DNA of 54,177 bases from positions 1-54,177 of the forward strand of contig CACGBK010000008.1 of the NCBI GenBank assembly GCA_902571385.1. Reading direction: 5' to 3'. This document shows, in pieces, positions 17,434 through 25,079 of this stretch. The notes beneath the pieces were generated by a model. It did not search any database and had not been told where the DNA came from. It saw only the letters and a list, made by a program, of their open reading frames with translations. The first letter of the stretch is position 1, and every line of letters starts with the position of its first letter. Source of the DNA: an uncultured Candidatus Actinomarina sp. GTDB taxonomy: Bacteria > Actinomycetota > Acidimicrobiia > Actinomarinales > Actinomarinaceae. Position numbers and translations under genes: made by a program.

Positions 17434-17902
17434 ATTACCTATTCTTTTTTTATTAATATTTTTACCATTTTGTACAACTATTGATGGTAACTTAACTTCA
17501 GATAATATTAGGATTAGCAATTTTGATTTAGTCTCCTTAATTAATGAAGAGTCTATAAAAGTTGATGATTCTTTCATAATCATAAATTATTGGGCCTCTT
17601 GGTGTCTAGAGTGCATTGAAGAACATGAACTCCTAATAACACTTGCAGAGACAAATAATTTAAAAGACAGTGTAATAATGGTAAGTTTTCAGGATAATAT
17701 TCAAAACTCAATTGAATTTCTTAACAATTATGGATATGGAGAAATCATTTATGCAGTTGATGAGAGTAGTAAATTAGCTATCGAATCCGGAGTCTTTGGC
17801 GTTCCTGAAACTCATATTGTCGTAAATGGGGAGATAGTTAAAAAATACATAGGCCCTCTAAACCTATCAAATATCGAGGAAATAATAAATAATTATCCAT
17901 AA
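17423..17902 (+). CDS. ccmG: Thioredoxin-like lipoprotein, CcmG/TlpA type
   Basis: About 159 residues. The N-terminus is a lipoprotein-type signal ending Leu-Pro-Phe-Cys17. A thioredoxin fold follows with active site Trp-Ala-Ser-Trp-Cys61-Leu-Glu-Cys64 and the cis-Pro in Gly-Val-Pro-Glu-Thr near 132. It would reduce disulphides in apocytochrome c or CcmH. The Leu-Glu between the cysteines is unusual for CcmG (often Cys-x-Pro-Cys) and may shift the redox potential. The ATG at 17423, overlapping ccmI by 11 bases, is preferred to an upstream TTG at 17405 because it starts directly at a signal peptide. Last gene of the long plus-strand run. Confidence 0.82.
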   Translation: MKNKLPILFLLIFLPFCTTIDGNLTSDNIRISNFDLVSLINEESIKVDDSFIIINYWASWCLECIEEHELLITLAETNNLKDSVIMVSFQDNIQNSIEFLNNYGYGEIIYAVDESSKLAIESGVFGVPETHIVVNGEIVKKYIGPLNLSNIEEIINNYP

Positions 17903-17913
17903 GAATTCATTTT

Positions 17914-17919
17914 TATACT
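17914..17919 (+). promoter_or_regulatory. Candidate -10 box of the RNase P RNA gene
   Basis: TATACT lies 12 bases after the ccmG stop and about 9 bases before the predicted 5' end of RNase P RNA, so the RNA can be made independently of the ccm genes. No clear -35 is visible. Confidence 0.5.
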
Positions 17920-17927
17920 ATCGTTAA

Positions 17928-18262
17928 TTTGTGAAGTGGATAATCGCGATTTATCGAGGAAAGTCCGGACTCCATAGAGCAGAGAGCTGGGTAACCCCCA
18001 GGCAAGAAATTGACGGAAAGTGCAACAGAAAATAAACCGCCTACATAGTAGGTAAGGGTGAAAAGGTAGTGTAAGAGACTACCAGTGATTTAAGAGATTA
18101 AATTAGCTTGTAAACCCCTCTCGGAGCAATACCAAAAAGCAATTAGCTTGCTCGGCTAAAAATTGTGGGTAGGTAGCTAGATATATTTGGTAACAAATAT
18201 ACAAGATGGATGATTATCTTACACATTTTGTGTAAACAGAATCCGGCTTATAGCTTCAAAAA
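17928..18262 (+). ncRNA. rnpB: RNase P RNA (bacterial type A)
   Basis: The catalytic RNA that trims tRNA 5' ends. The conserved GAGGAAAGTCCGGACTCC is at 17956-17973 and the 3' core ACAGAATCCGGCTTATA at 18236-18252. Internal signatures include AGTGCAACAGAAA...AAACCGCC, GGTAAGGGTGAAAAGGT, TAAGAG and GTAAACCCC. P1 is formed by TGAAG (17932-17936) with CTTCA (18254-18258), extendable by three A-T pairs across one mismatch. The ends are set from this pairing. The order of helices fits the ancestral type A fold. Confidence 0.95.
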
Positions 18263-18264
18263 CT

Positions 18265-18290
18265 TGGGTGTCTCTTCATTGAGGCACCCA
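18265..18290 (+). terminator. Stem-loop after RNase P RNA
   Basis: TGGGTGTCTC (18265-18274) pairs with GAGGCACCCA (18281-18290), 10 bp with one G-U, around a TTCATT loop. It begins 2 bases after the RNase P RNA. No T tract follows (CCTAAAAAAT), so it is an atypical intrinsic terminator or a 3' processing/protection hairpin. Confidence 0.6.
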
Positions 18291-18321
18291 CCTAAAAAAT
18301 AAATAAGATTAATCTACTAAG

Positions 18322-19302
18322 ATGACAAAATTTTCCTACTTTTTAGGTTCGGAACAATGGCAACCTGAAGAATTGTTAGAACATGCACAACTAGCAAGAA
18401 AAGCCGGCTTTGACATGGTTACGATTTCTGAACATTTTCATCCTTGGGTTGATGACCATTCAGCTTCAAATTTCACATGGTCAACCTTGGGAGCACTAGC
18501 TCGAGAGTTAAAAAATATGGATCTAGGGACTGGAGTTACAACACCACTATGGAGAATTCATCCTGGAGTAATAGCTCAAGCGTGTGCAACTATCGATAGA
18601 TTTACTAAATCAACTTTCCATTTAGGAGTTGGTACAGGTGAAAATATCAATGAAGGGCCTTTAGGTTATGAATTCCCAAAATATGAGGAAAGAGCAAATC
18701 GTATGAAAGAAGCTCTTACCATCATTAGAAGACTTCTATCTGGTGAAAAATTAACTTTTGAAGGTGAATACTACAGTACAAATTCTGCAAAATTATACAC
18801 TCCACCTTTGAAAGAAGTACCTATTTGGTTAGCAGCAGGTGGCCCTAAATCTGCAACTCTTGCAGCTGAGTATGCAGATGGATTAATGATTAGTGTTAAA
18901 AATCCTGAAGATGCTTATGAAAAGGTAATAAATCCATCAAAACAAAAGTCAGAGGAATTAGGAAAAACTAACTTAAGAGTCCATACATACAGGTGGACAA
19001 TGTTTGCAGATAACGATGAGGACGCATGGGAATCATTGAAGTCATGGAGAGGTTTAAGAGCTCCAAATAGATTACAAGAACTAGATCCTATGGTACTGAG
19101 AGAAACTGCAGACTCTTTGGGACGTGAGGAAATAATGTCTAAGTTCTCAAGAGCTGGAAATATAGAAGAACTTATAGATATTTATAAACCACTAGTCGAC
19201 GATTTTGAGTCTGAAATTGTCACTATACAAATTTCTTCCATAGATCAACCTAAAACTATAGAACTTCTTGGCAAAGAGCTATTACCTAAATTAAAGAAAT
19301 AA
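18322..19302 (+). CDS. F420-dependent LLM-class oxidoreductase (glucose-6-phosphate dehydrogenase-like)
   Basis: The 326-residue TIM-barrel protein matches the F420-dependent LLM subfamily related to mycobacterial Fgd. The N-terminus has Thr-Ile-Ser-Glu-His-Phe-His-Pro-Trp (about 34-42). Gly-Val-Gly-Thr-Gly-Glu-Asn is near 102, and the late Leu-Ala-Ala-Gly-Gly-Pro segment near 170 supports a phosphate/cofactor site. Such enzymes reduce or oxidise substrates with deazaflavin F420 in the cytoplasm. That cofactor is common in Actinobacteria and some Chloroflexota. TAATCT at 18310-18315 lies 6 bases before the ATG and could drive a leaderless mRNA. The substrate is not settled. Confidence 0.85.
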   Translation: MTKFSYFLGSEQWQPEELLEHAQLARKAGFDMVTISEHFHPWVDDHSASNFTWSTLGALARELKNMDLGTGVTTPLWRIHPGVIAQACATIDRFTKSTFHLGVGTGENINEGPLGYEFPKYEERANRMKEALTIIRRLLSGEKLTFEGEYYSTNSAKLYTPPLKEVPIWLAAGGPKSATLAAEYADGLMISVKNPEDAYEKVINPSKQKSEELGKTNLRVHTYRWTMFADNDEDAWESLKSWRGLRAPNRLQELDPMVLRETADSLGREEIMSKFSRAGNIEELIDIYKPLVDDFESEIVTIQISSIDQPKTIELLGKELLPKLKK

Positions 19303-19305
19303 CAA

Positions 19306-20034
19306 TTGTTCAAATTATTCACAATTGGATTAGTTGGAGGGCTCCTGTCTGGTCTCTTAGGAGTTGGTGGAGGTGTTATCTTTGTACCACTCTTGACTTA
19401 TATGACAACCAAGAATTTTAAAGTAAATACTGGCATTTCTTCTATGGCAATAATCTTTGTTGCATCAGCTAGCGGATTTACCTATATCATGAATGGAATA
19501 ACTCTAACATTTAATATTTTATATCTCATAGTTGGTGGAATAGTGGGTGGTTATATTGGTAGTAAATTAACTGCAATGATTAAAACAAAATCATTAGAAA
19601 AAATATTCTCAGTACTTCTTGTAATTGTTTCAATTCGAATGTTTTTAAATGGAAATTTTGAAAGCTCTTTTAATGAAAATCCTTTCTTTTACATAATTAT
19701 TGGAATAGTTACAGGAATTTTGTCAGGACTTTTAGGAATTGGGGGAGGAATTGTAAGAATTCCTCTATTAATAATTTTTGGTGGTTTAGAAAATATTGTT
19801 GCACAAGGTTTTTCCCTAATAGCAACTATCCCTACAGCCATGACAGCCGCAGTTACCAAACTTAAGGGAAATCCTGAACTTATTAAGCAGGGAACGTATA
19901 TTGGATTATTTGGAATTATTGGTTCAATAATTGGTGGGAATGCCGCCTTCTTAATGTCACAGAATGTTTTAAATACAGTTTTTGCAATATTTCTTTTAAT
20001 TGTTAGTTTTAATTTATATTTAAAGAAAGATTAA
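19306..20034 (+). CDS. TauE/SafE-family membrane permease
   Basis: The 242-residue protein shows two similar halves, each starting with the family's Gly-rich helix: Gly-Leu-Leu-Gly-Val-Gly-Gly-Gly near 17 and Gly-Leu-Leu-Gly-Ile-Gly-Gly-Gly near 141. About eight membrane helices are expected. Family members export or take up sulphite, sulphoacetate, taurine or related organic anions; the substrate is unknown. The TTG start lies 3 bases after the preceding stop. Its stop overlaps the stop of the convergent gene by 4 bases. Confidence 0.85.
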   Translation: MFKLFTIGLVGGLLSGLLGVGGGVIFVPLLTYMTTKNFKVNTGISSMAIIFVASASGFTYIMNGITLTFNILYLIVGGIVGGYIGSKLTAMIKTKSLEKIFSVLLVIVSIRMFLNGNFESSFNENPFFYIIIGIVTGILSGLLGIGGGIVRIPLLIIFGGLENIVAQGFSLIATIPTAMTAAVTKLKGNPELIKQGTYIGLFGIIGSIIGGNAAFLMSQNVLNTVFAIFLLIVSFNLYLKKD

Positions 20035-20492
20035 ATTCTACCGTCTCTAAAAAAATCGTCGGCTTGTTCTAAAGTATTAATTTTTGAATACAAATAAGAA
20101 AATCCAGCAATTTCCTGAACCAGAAGAATTAAGAAGCCTCTTGAAGAGGTTTCAATAGAATCAAATGGCAATGGGAAAAATAAAATATGTTGGTTAAGCC
20201 ACATAAAATCTAAAAATAAATGTAAAAATATTCCAATCGTAATTAATAAAAAATTTTTTCTATATTCGGTTTTTCGTCTAGTAATAATCATTACTAATGT
20301 CATTGCAGAAATAGCAAATATTAATGTATGACCTGGCTGATTAAAAGCAATTCTAAGACCAAATAAGTTAAAAAGAAAATCTACAAAGTCAGGTAATAAC
20401 GCTCCCCCAGCTAAGTACCGAAGGTCAGCTTCATAATCTTTGTATACATATCTAAAAATAAATATTGAAAATCCTACATGCCAAAATAACAT
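20031..20492 (-). CDS. YdjM-like membrane-bound metal-dependent hydrolase
   Basis: The 153-residue protein has three to four membrane helices with conserved polar residues inside them. These are His5 in the first segment, Gly-Ala-Leu-Leu-Pro-Asp-Phe-Val-Asp near 30-38, Pro-Gly-His-Thr near 53-56, and His-Leu-Phe-Leu-Asp near 91-95. This His/Asp pattern is that of the YdjM/LexA-binding membrane hydrolase family. Catalytic function is poorly defined even for characterised relatives. It starts 1 base after the rnhA stop, at the end of the minus-strand operon. Confidence 0.6.
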   Translation of the reverse strand: MLFWHVGFSIFIFRYVYKDYEADLRYLAGGALLPDFVDFLFNLFGLRIAFNQPGHTLIFAISAMTLVMIITRRKTEYRKNFLLITIGIFLHLFLDFMWLNQHILFFPLPFDSIETSSRGFLILLVQEIAGFSYLYSKINTLEQADDFFRDGRI

Positions 20493-20493
20493 A

Positions 20494-20883
20494 TTATTTA
20501 TCTAATGCCATGTTTGCTAATTGATCTGCTCTTTTATTTTGTTCTCTATAAATGTGTTTAATTGATATTGAATCAAATTTTTTAAGTAAATTGAGTGCGT
20601 CAGAATTTAATTTTTTTAGATTATCTGATTTCACTTTGAAATTACCATTAATTTGCTCGACCACCAATTTTGAATCTAGAAAGATTTCTAAATTCAAATA
20701 ATTATTTTCAAGCGAGTACTGTAATGCAAATATTAATGATTTATATTCAGCTACATTATTGCTAGCAATACCAATTGCTTCAGAAATAGTATGTATCTCA
20801 TCGTCGTTTTCTTGGATACTTACGCCAATAGCTGCTTCTCCTGGATTTGATCTAGATGCGCCATCACAAAACACTTTATACAT
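20494..20883 (-). CDS. rnhA: Ribonuclease HI-like protein
   Basis: The 129-residue single-domain protein has all four RNase H catalytic carboxylates, Asp7, Glu46, Asp70 and Asp120, in the expected contexts (Asp-Gly-Ala-Ser-Arg-Ser-Asn-Pro-Gly at 7-15). It cleaves RNA in RNA-DNA hybrids. It starts on the stop base of the zinc-ribbon gene. In Actinobacteria this enzyme (Rv2228c type) often carries an extra C-terminal phosphatase domain; here it is the RNase H domain alone. Confidence 0.92.
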   Translation of the reverse strand: MYKVFCDGASRSNPGEAAIGVSIQENDDEIHTISEAIGIASNNVAEYKSLIFALQYSLENNYLNLEIFLDSKLVVEQINGNFKVKSDNLKKLNSDALNLLKKFDSISIKHIYREQNKRADQLANMALDK

Positions 20884-21590
20884 TAAACTAAAACTCCATC
20901 ACAGTAAGTACATTGTTGAAACTCAGTAGAAAGAATCTTATCAATCTCTGATGTAGTTAGTTCAACACCACAACATCCACATTGATTTCCAATTTTATAA
21001 GCAGCAATAATTTCTACTCCTTTATTTTTTAAATTATCATAGAAAGCTTTTAATTCATCAGGAAAAGTTGAAATAAATTTAGATTTTTCATTCTCCAATA
21101 TTGGAATTTGTTGATCTATAATATCCCACTCTGACTTAACAAGCTTAGCTACGACAACTAATTGTTTTTTTACTTCTTCTAAATTTTCTTTATCTTTCTC
21201 TAAAATATCAATTTCATCAAAATTTTCAGATTCAATATTTTCAATTTCTTCCCTTAGTTTGTTTGTTTGTATTTTTAAAGATTCTTTTTGATTTGAGAAA
21301 TTCAATGTATCAGTTGGATCTAAATTATCACTTGATAATTTTATTTCAATATCTTCTATCTTTAACTTTATCTCTTTCAAGCTTTTTTCATTATTTTCTT
21401 TAATTGAAAAATATTTTTCCAACGAATTAATTTGTCCAGATATATTTGATGTTAGGTCTTTAAATTCAATTTCTAAATCTTTAAGTTTATTTACATTTTC
21501 ACTTGAGGATTTAGACTCAATTAGTTTAAAGAGTTTGTTATCAATTTCTTGAAGGTCAATTAAATTACTGAGTAAAAATGGTTCATTCAT
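20883..21590 (-). CDS. Coiled-coil C4 zinc-ribbon protein (COG1579 type)
   Basis: The 235-residue protein has a long N-terminal coiled coil (about 25-190, rich in Glu, Lys, Leu). A C-terminal zinc ribbon follows with Cys204, Cys207, Cys227 and Cys230. This matches the conserved CT398/Rv2229c-like family, a probable nucleic-acid or export-apparatus interacting protein with no settled function. It overlaps the Nif3 gene by 8 bases and abuts rnhA. The same trio occurs in Mycobacterium. Confidence 0.85.
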   Translation of the reverse strand: MNEPFLLSNLIDLQEIDNKLFKLIESKSSSENVNKLKDLEIEFKDLTSNISGQINSLEKYFSIKENNEKSLKEIKLKIEDIEIKLSSDNLDPTDTLNFSNQKESLKIQTNKLREEIENIESENFDEIDILEKDKENLEEVKKQLVVVAKLVKSEWDIIDQQIPILENEKSKFISTFPDELKAFYDNLKNKGVEIIAAYKIGNQCGCCGVELTTSEIDKILSTEFQQCTYCDGVLV

Positions 21591-22353
21591 AAAAGTCTTT
21601 ATATACGTAATTTATTTCTAATTCCATAAATTTATTAAACTTTTCTACAAATTTCCTCATTCCTGGAATTTCAGATGAGATATGTCCAATCTGAATTAAT
21701 CCCATCTTTTCTTCGTCTGCTTTTAATAAATATCTGTGTGAGATATCTCCAGTAATGAATACTTGAGTTATATCTAAAATTTCCTCCATAAATTGAGTTC
21801 CAGAGCCTGGTAAAACTGCGATGTGACTTATGTCAGCCAAATTTTCAAAATATTCATTTGTTCGTATAAGTTTTGTATTGAGTTTATTTTCAATTAATTT
21901 TTTGAGTTCCTTTGGAGACACCATATCTACAGTGCCATACCGACCCGCTCCATATTTTCCAACAGTTTGGGCAAAAACTTTAGGATTCATTATATTAAAT
22001 AGGTCGACTAAAGTGTCAGCATTGCCGTCTTTACAAACATCTTGTGCTGTATGGATTGTTATTACATTTATAGATGAATCAATAAAGCTTGTTGTAATTG
22101 AATCAGGTAAAAAATTCTCACTGTCATCTTCTTCTATGATTTTTTTATAAGGTGGTGGGTGATATGTAATAACTGTGTCTATGTTGTTATCAGAGCAATA
22201 TTCAAAAAGATAATCATCCAATTCATGTCCGATGACAATATTGTTTACATTAGATTCATTTTCGCCAATTGTGATTCCAACAGAATCATCTTCAAAAGCA
22301 TATTTTAAAGGGACAATTTTGTTTACATTATCTAGTAGTTCGAATAACTTCAC
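21583..22353 (-). CDS. Nif3-like dinuclear metal-centre protein
   Basis: The 256-residue protein matches the Nif3/YbgI family (annotated elsewhere as GTP cyclohydrolase 1 type 2). It has the metal ligand His65 in Thr-Tyr-His-Pro-Pro-Pro, a second site near Thr-Ile-His-Thr-Ala (about 97-101), and the C-terminal Thr-Gly-Asp-Ile-Ser-His-Arg motif. Catalytic role is not firmly known. It starts with GTG 23 bases after the exporter gene stop and leads into the zinc-ribbon and RNase HI genes. Confidence 0.88.
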   Translation of the reverse strand: MKLFELLDNVNKIVPLKYAFEDDSVGITIGENESNVNNIVIGHELDDYLFEYCSDNNIDTVITYHPPPYKKIIEEDDSENFLPDSITTSFIDSSINVITIHTAQDVCKDGNADTLVDLFNIMNPKVFAQTVGKYGAGRYGTVDMVSPKELKKLIENKLNTKLIRTNEYFENLADISHIAVLPGSGTQFMEEILDITQVFITGDISHRYLLKADEEKMGLIQIGHISSEIPGMRKFVEKFNKFMELEINYVYKDFYE

Positions 22354-22376
22354 CTAATTAATAGTAATAACGATTT

Positions 22377-24968
22377 TTATAAAGTTTTTGCGGTTTTCCT
22401 ATTATGGAAATTAGCCCATAGAACCAAAAATGTTGGAAGTATCATTAATGAAGCGATTAAAGCAAACCCGATTGAAACTAATATAACTGTTCCCATTTGT
22501 TGAAAAGGAACTAATGAGGATGTTGTAAGAATTCCAAAACCTGCCATAGTAGTGAATGCACTACCAAATAATGAACCTCCTGTAGTCTTTAAAGTTGTAC
22601 GAATTGCTTCTACAGGTTCTATACCAGATGATATTGTTTCTCTGAATCTATTTGTAACGTGGATAACAAAAGGTACACCTATACCAATTGCCAATCCTGA
22701 TAATGTAGAGGTTACTGGGTTAAGAGGTATGTCTAATAAATACATACCCATATAAGTTCCAAGAACAATTGCTGCTACCGGAAGTACTGTTATCACTCCT
22801 AGGAAAGGTCTTCTCATATCAATCAAATAATATAAAACAAGAAATGCCATTGAAGCCAAGATTGCAAATACTAATGACTGGAATTGAGAAGAATTTATTA
22901 ACTCATTAATGCTTTCTGTAACAATATTATCAGACGTCACACCAACAAATATACCTAATTCTGAAAGTGGTTCAAAAGCTGTGTATAAATCATCTCTTAT
23001 TTGAGCAGCTCCAGATGTTCCTGCAGAGGTTGTAATTCTAACTTGCATAGCTGAGATTAAATCATTTTCATTTATGTATAAGCTTGTATTAAAGGTATCT
23101 TGGTCTGTTTCAAGTAAATATGTATATAAACCTTCTACATCACCATTATCACTGACCTTTAAAGCATCTAACCCTTGTGCGCTCATAATTTGAACGCCAT
23201 AAGCTCCTAACTGACCAATTAATGCCATATCAGGCATTGGTGGGGGTGCTTGAGGATTTGCTGAAGGTGGTACCAACATAGCTCCTAGAGAACCAACAAC
23301 TGATTCAGCTGCTGCATTTCCAGCAAAAACTACTACATTTTCAACATCTGATAGATTGCTTAATGAATCAATCAAAGCATTATGAATTTCGGGTGTGGCA
23401 ACATTGTCTGATTCAATTAATACACTTGTAGTTTCTCCAAATCCACCACCAAATTCATCTTGTAAAGTATTGAATGTTTTAACCGTTGGGCTATCTGATG
23501 GTAGGAAATCAGTAAAATTGAATACTGTTGATATATTTGTAAAACTATAGTACCCATATCCACCAATTCCTAAAATTAAAGCAACTGCGAAAATCTTGAT
23601 TCGTTTTGGTATTATTGAAGTTGCTTCTGACAATTTATTGAATAGTTTTTCTCCAGAAGATGCAAATGCGTCAGTATCAATTGTATTTTTTCTTTCTGAT
23701 CGCTTATCAAGTAATGTTCTGATGGCAGGAACAAGAGTCATGACCAAAATGAATGCATAAAAAATACCCAGTGCAGTTGTGATTCCAAAATCTTGAAGTT
23801 GTGTTAATGGTGAAACTATATTTGTCAAAAATCCGACCATTGTACCTAATGTTGCAAGCGTTAAAGCAATTCCAACAGAACTTAATGTTTTAGAAGCCGA
23901 TGTATTTACTGAATTTTTTAAACCTAATTCTTCCCTATACCTTCCTGTAAAGTGAATTGCATAATCAACTCCTAAACCGAGGATGATGATTGTTGAAATT
24001 TGTGAAAGTTGATTTGGTGCTCCAATAATATCTAAATAGCCTGGACCAAGTACGACTCCAATCCCCTGCATCCATAATATAGCTAGCATTATTGCAGCCA
24101 AACTATTCAATATGTCTGCAAAGGTCCTTCTAGTAGATTTAAAAAACCCGAATGTTTTTGTTGGTTTTATAAAGAAAATAAATGCAAGAACTATAAAGAT
24201 AATACCAAAGGCTGCTCCAAAAAGCTGAGCTACTTCTTCTAAAAAATCATCTTGTTCGTCACCAAATAGCAATGCTAGAGAAAATCCAGCAATATCAATA
24301 TTTTCAAAGTTATCGCTTAACTCAAGTAATTCTTTATTTAATTCATTTTCCAGTCTTGGTTGAACTTCAAAAGCTCCCTCAAATCCATATTCACCTTGAA
24401 TAATTGCTGAATTAATAGTTATTATGCCAAGGCCTGCAGTAGCTGTTACTGCTTCTTCATCATATGAACTTGAAAGTAATGCTGAAGCAAATTGTTGAAA
24501 TTCTGGTGGCATTTGTGCTGAAGTGTTTTTATAAAGTTGCTTGAATTGTTCATCAGTCAAACTACTCACATCTAGCATTGGGTTAAAGGCTTTAGCTACA
24601 TCTATCGGTGCAAAAAAACCCTGAACTAACCCTTGGTTTGGATCGTTAACTAAGTATTGAAACAATTCACTGTTTTTTATCACTTCAACCGCTTCGGTAT
24701 AAGTTTCATAACCTTCAACAGTAAGAACATCTTCTCCCTCAAAAACAAGTTGTAAAACACTTTGAGTACCGGATCCACCAAAATAATCAGAAAGCTTACC
24801 TTGAGCTTCTATTTCAGGTGTATCGATTTCACCACCGAAACCAGTGTCCAATTCCTCTGCTTGAGTAGTCATATATCCAAAAAAACCAGTTATGCCAAGA
24901 ATGACAATTATCGTGATTACAGGAAATTTAGTAGCGGCTGATGAAAAGAAATTCGTTAATAGTTTCAA
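22377..24968 (-). CDS. MMPL/RND-family membrane exporter
   Basis: The 863-residue protein has the RND topology: a membrane helix at about 16-33, a large outer domain (about 40-245), and five further helices (about 247-420). A repeat of the same plan follows: a helix at 455-475, a second outer domain to about 690, then five helices. A Gly-Val-Asp-Tyr-Ala-Ile-His segment near 332 carries the proton-relay Asp typical of the family. Substrates may be lipids, hopanoids or drugs; none is indicated. The TTG start is supported by AAGGA 7 bases upstream. Confidence 0.85.
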   Translation of the reverse strand: MKLLTNFFSSAATKFPVITIIVILGITGFFGYMTTQAEELDTGFGGEIDTPEIEAQGKLSDYFGGSGTQSVLQLVFEGEDVLTVEGYETYTEAVEVIKNSELFQYLVNDPNQGLVQGFFAPIDVAKAFNPMLDVSSLTDEQFKQLYKNTSAQMPPEFQQFASALLSSSYDEEAVTATAGLGIITINSAIIQGEYGFEGAFEVQPRLENELNKELLELSDNFENIDIAGFSLALLFGDEQDDFLEEVAQLFGAAFGIIFIVLAFIFFIKPTKTFGFFKSTRRTFADILNSLAAIMLAILWMQGIGVVLGPGYLDIIGAPNQLSQISTIIILGLGVDYAIHFTGRYREELGLKNSVNTSASKTLSSVGIALTLATLGTMVGFLTNIVSPLTQLQDFGITTALGIFYAFILVMTLVPAIRTLLDKRSERKNTIDTDAFASSGEKLFNKLSEATSIIPKRIKIFAVALILGIGGYGYYSFTNISTVFNFTDFLPSDSPTVKTFNTLQDEFGGGFGETTSVLIESDNVATPEIHNALIDSLSNLSDVENVVVFAGNAAAESVVGSLGAMLVPPSANPQAPPPMPDMALIGQLGAYGVQIMSAQGLDALKVSDNGDVEGLYTYLLETDQDTFNTSLYINENDLISAMQVRITTSAGTSGAAQIRDDLYTAFEPLSELGIFVGVTSDNIVTESINELINSSQFQSLVFAILASMAFLVLYYLIDMRRPFLGVITVLPVAAIVLGTYMGMYLLDIPLNPVTSTLSGLAIGIGVPFVIHVTNRFRETISSGIEPVEAIRTTLKTTGGSLFGSAFTTMAGFGILTTSSLVPFQQMGTVILVSIGFALIASLMILPTFLVLWANFHNRKTAKTL

Positions 24969-25067
24969 AGGTTATCCTTATTTTGCATTATTGAATATTA
25001 AACATTTTATTGATTTACTTGTATTTTTAAGATTAAAAGTTTGTTAAATATTTCTAATTTAATTACT

Positions 25068-25073
25068 TATAAT
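25068..25073 (+). promoter_or_regulatory. -10 box giving a probable leaderless mRNA for the M15 peptidase
   Basis: A consensus TATAAT ends 6 bases before the GTG start at 25080, which puts the expected transcription start on the start codon itself. No Shine-Dalgarno is present. Confidence 0.6.
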
Positions 25074-25079
25074 TAGCTA

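Noticed and set aside
17903-18321. Protein-coding gene in the gap after the ccm genes
   Set aside because: The stretch is accounted for by RNase P RNA and its trailing hairpin; frames are short and broken.
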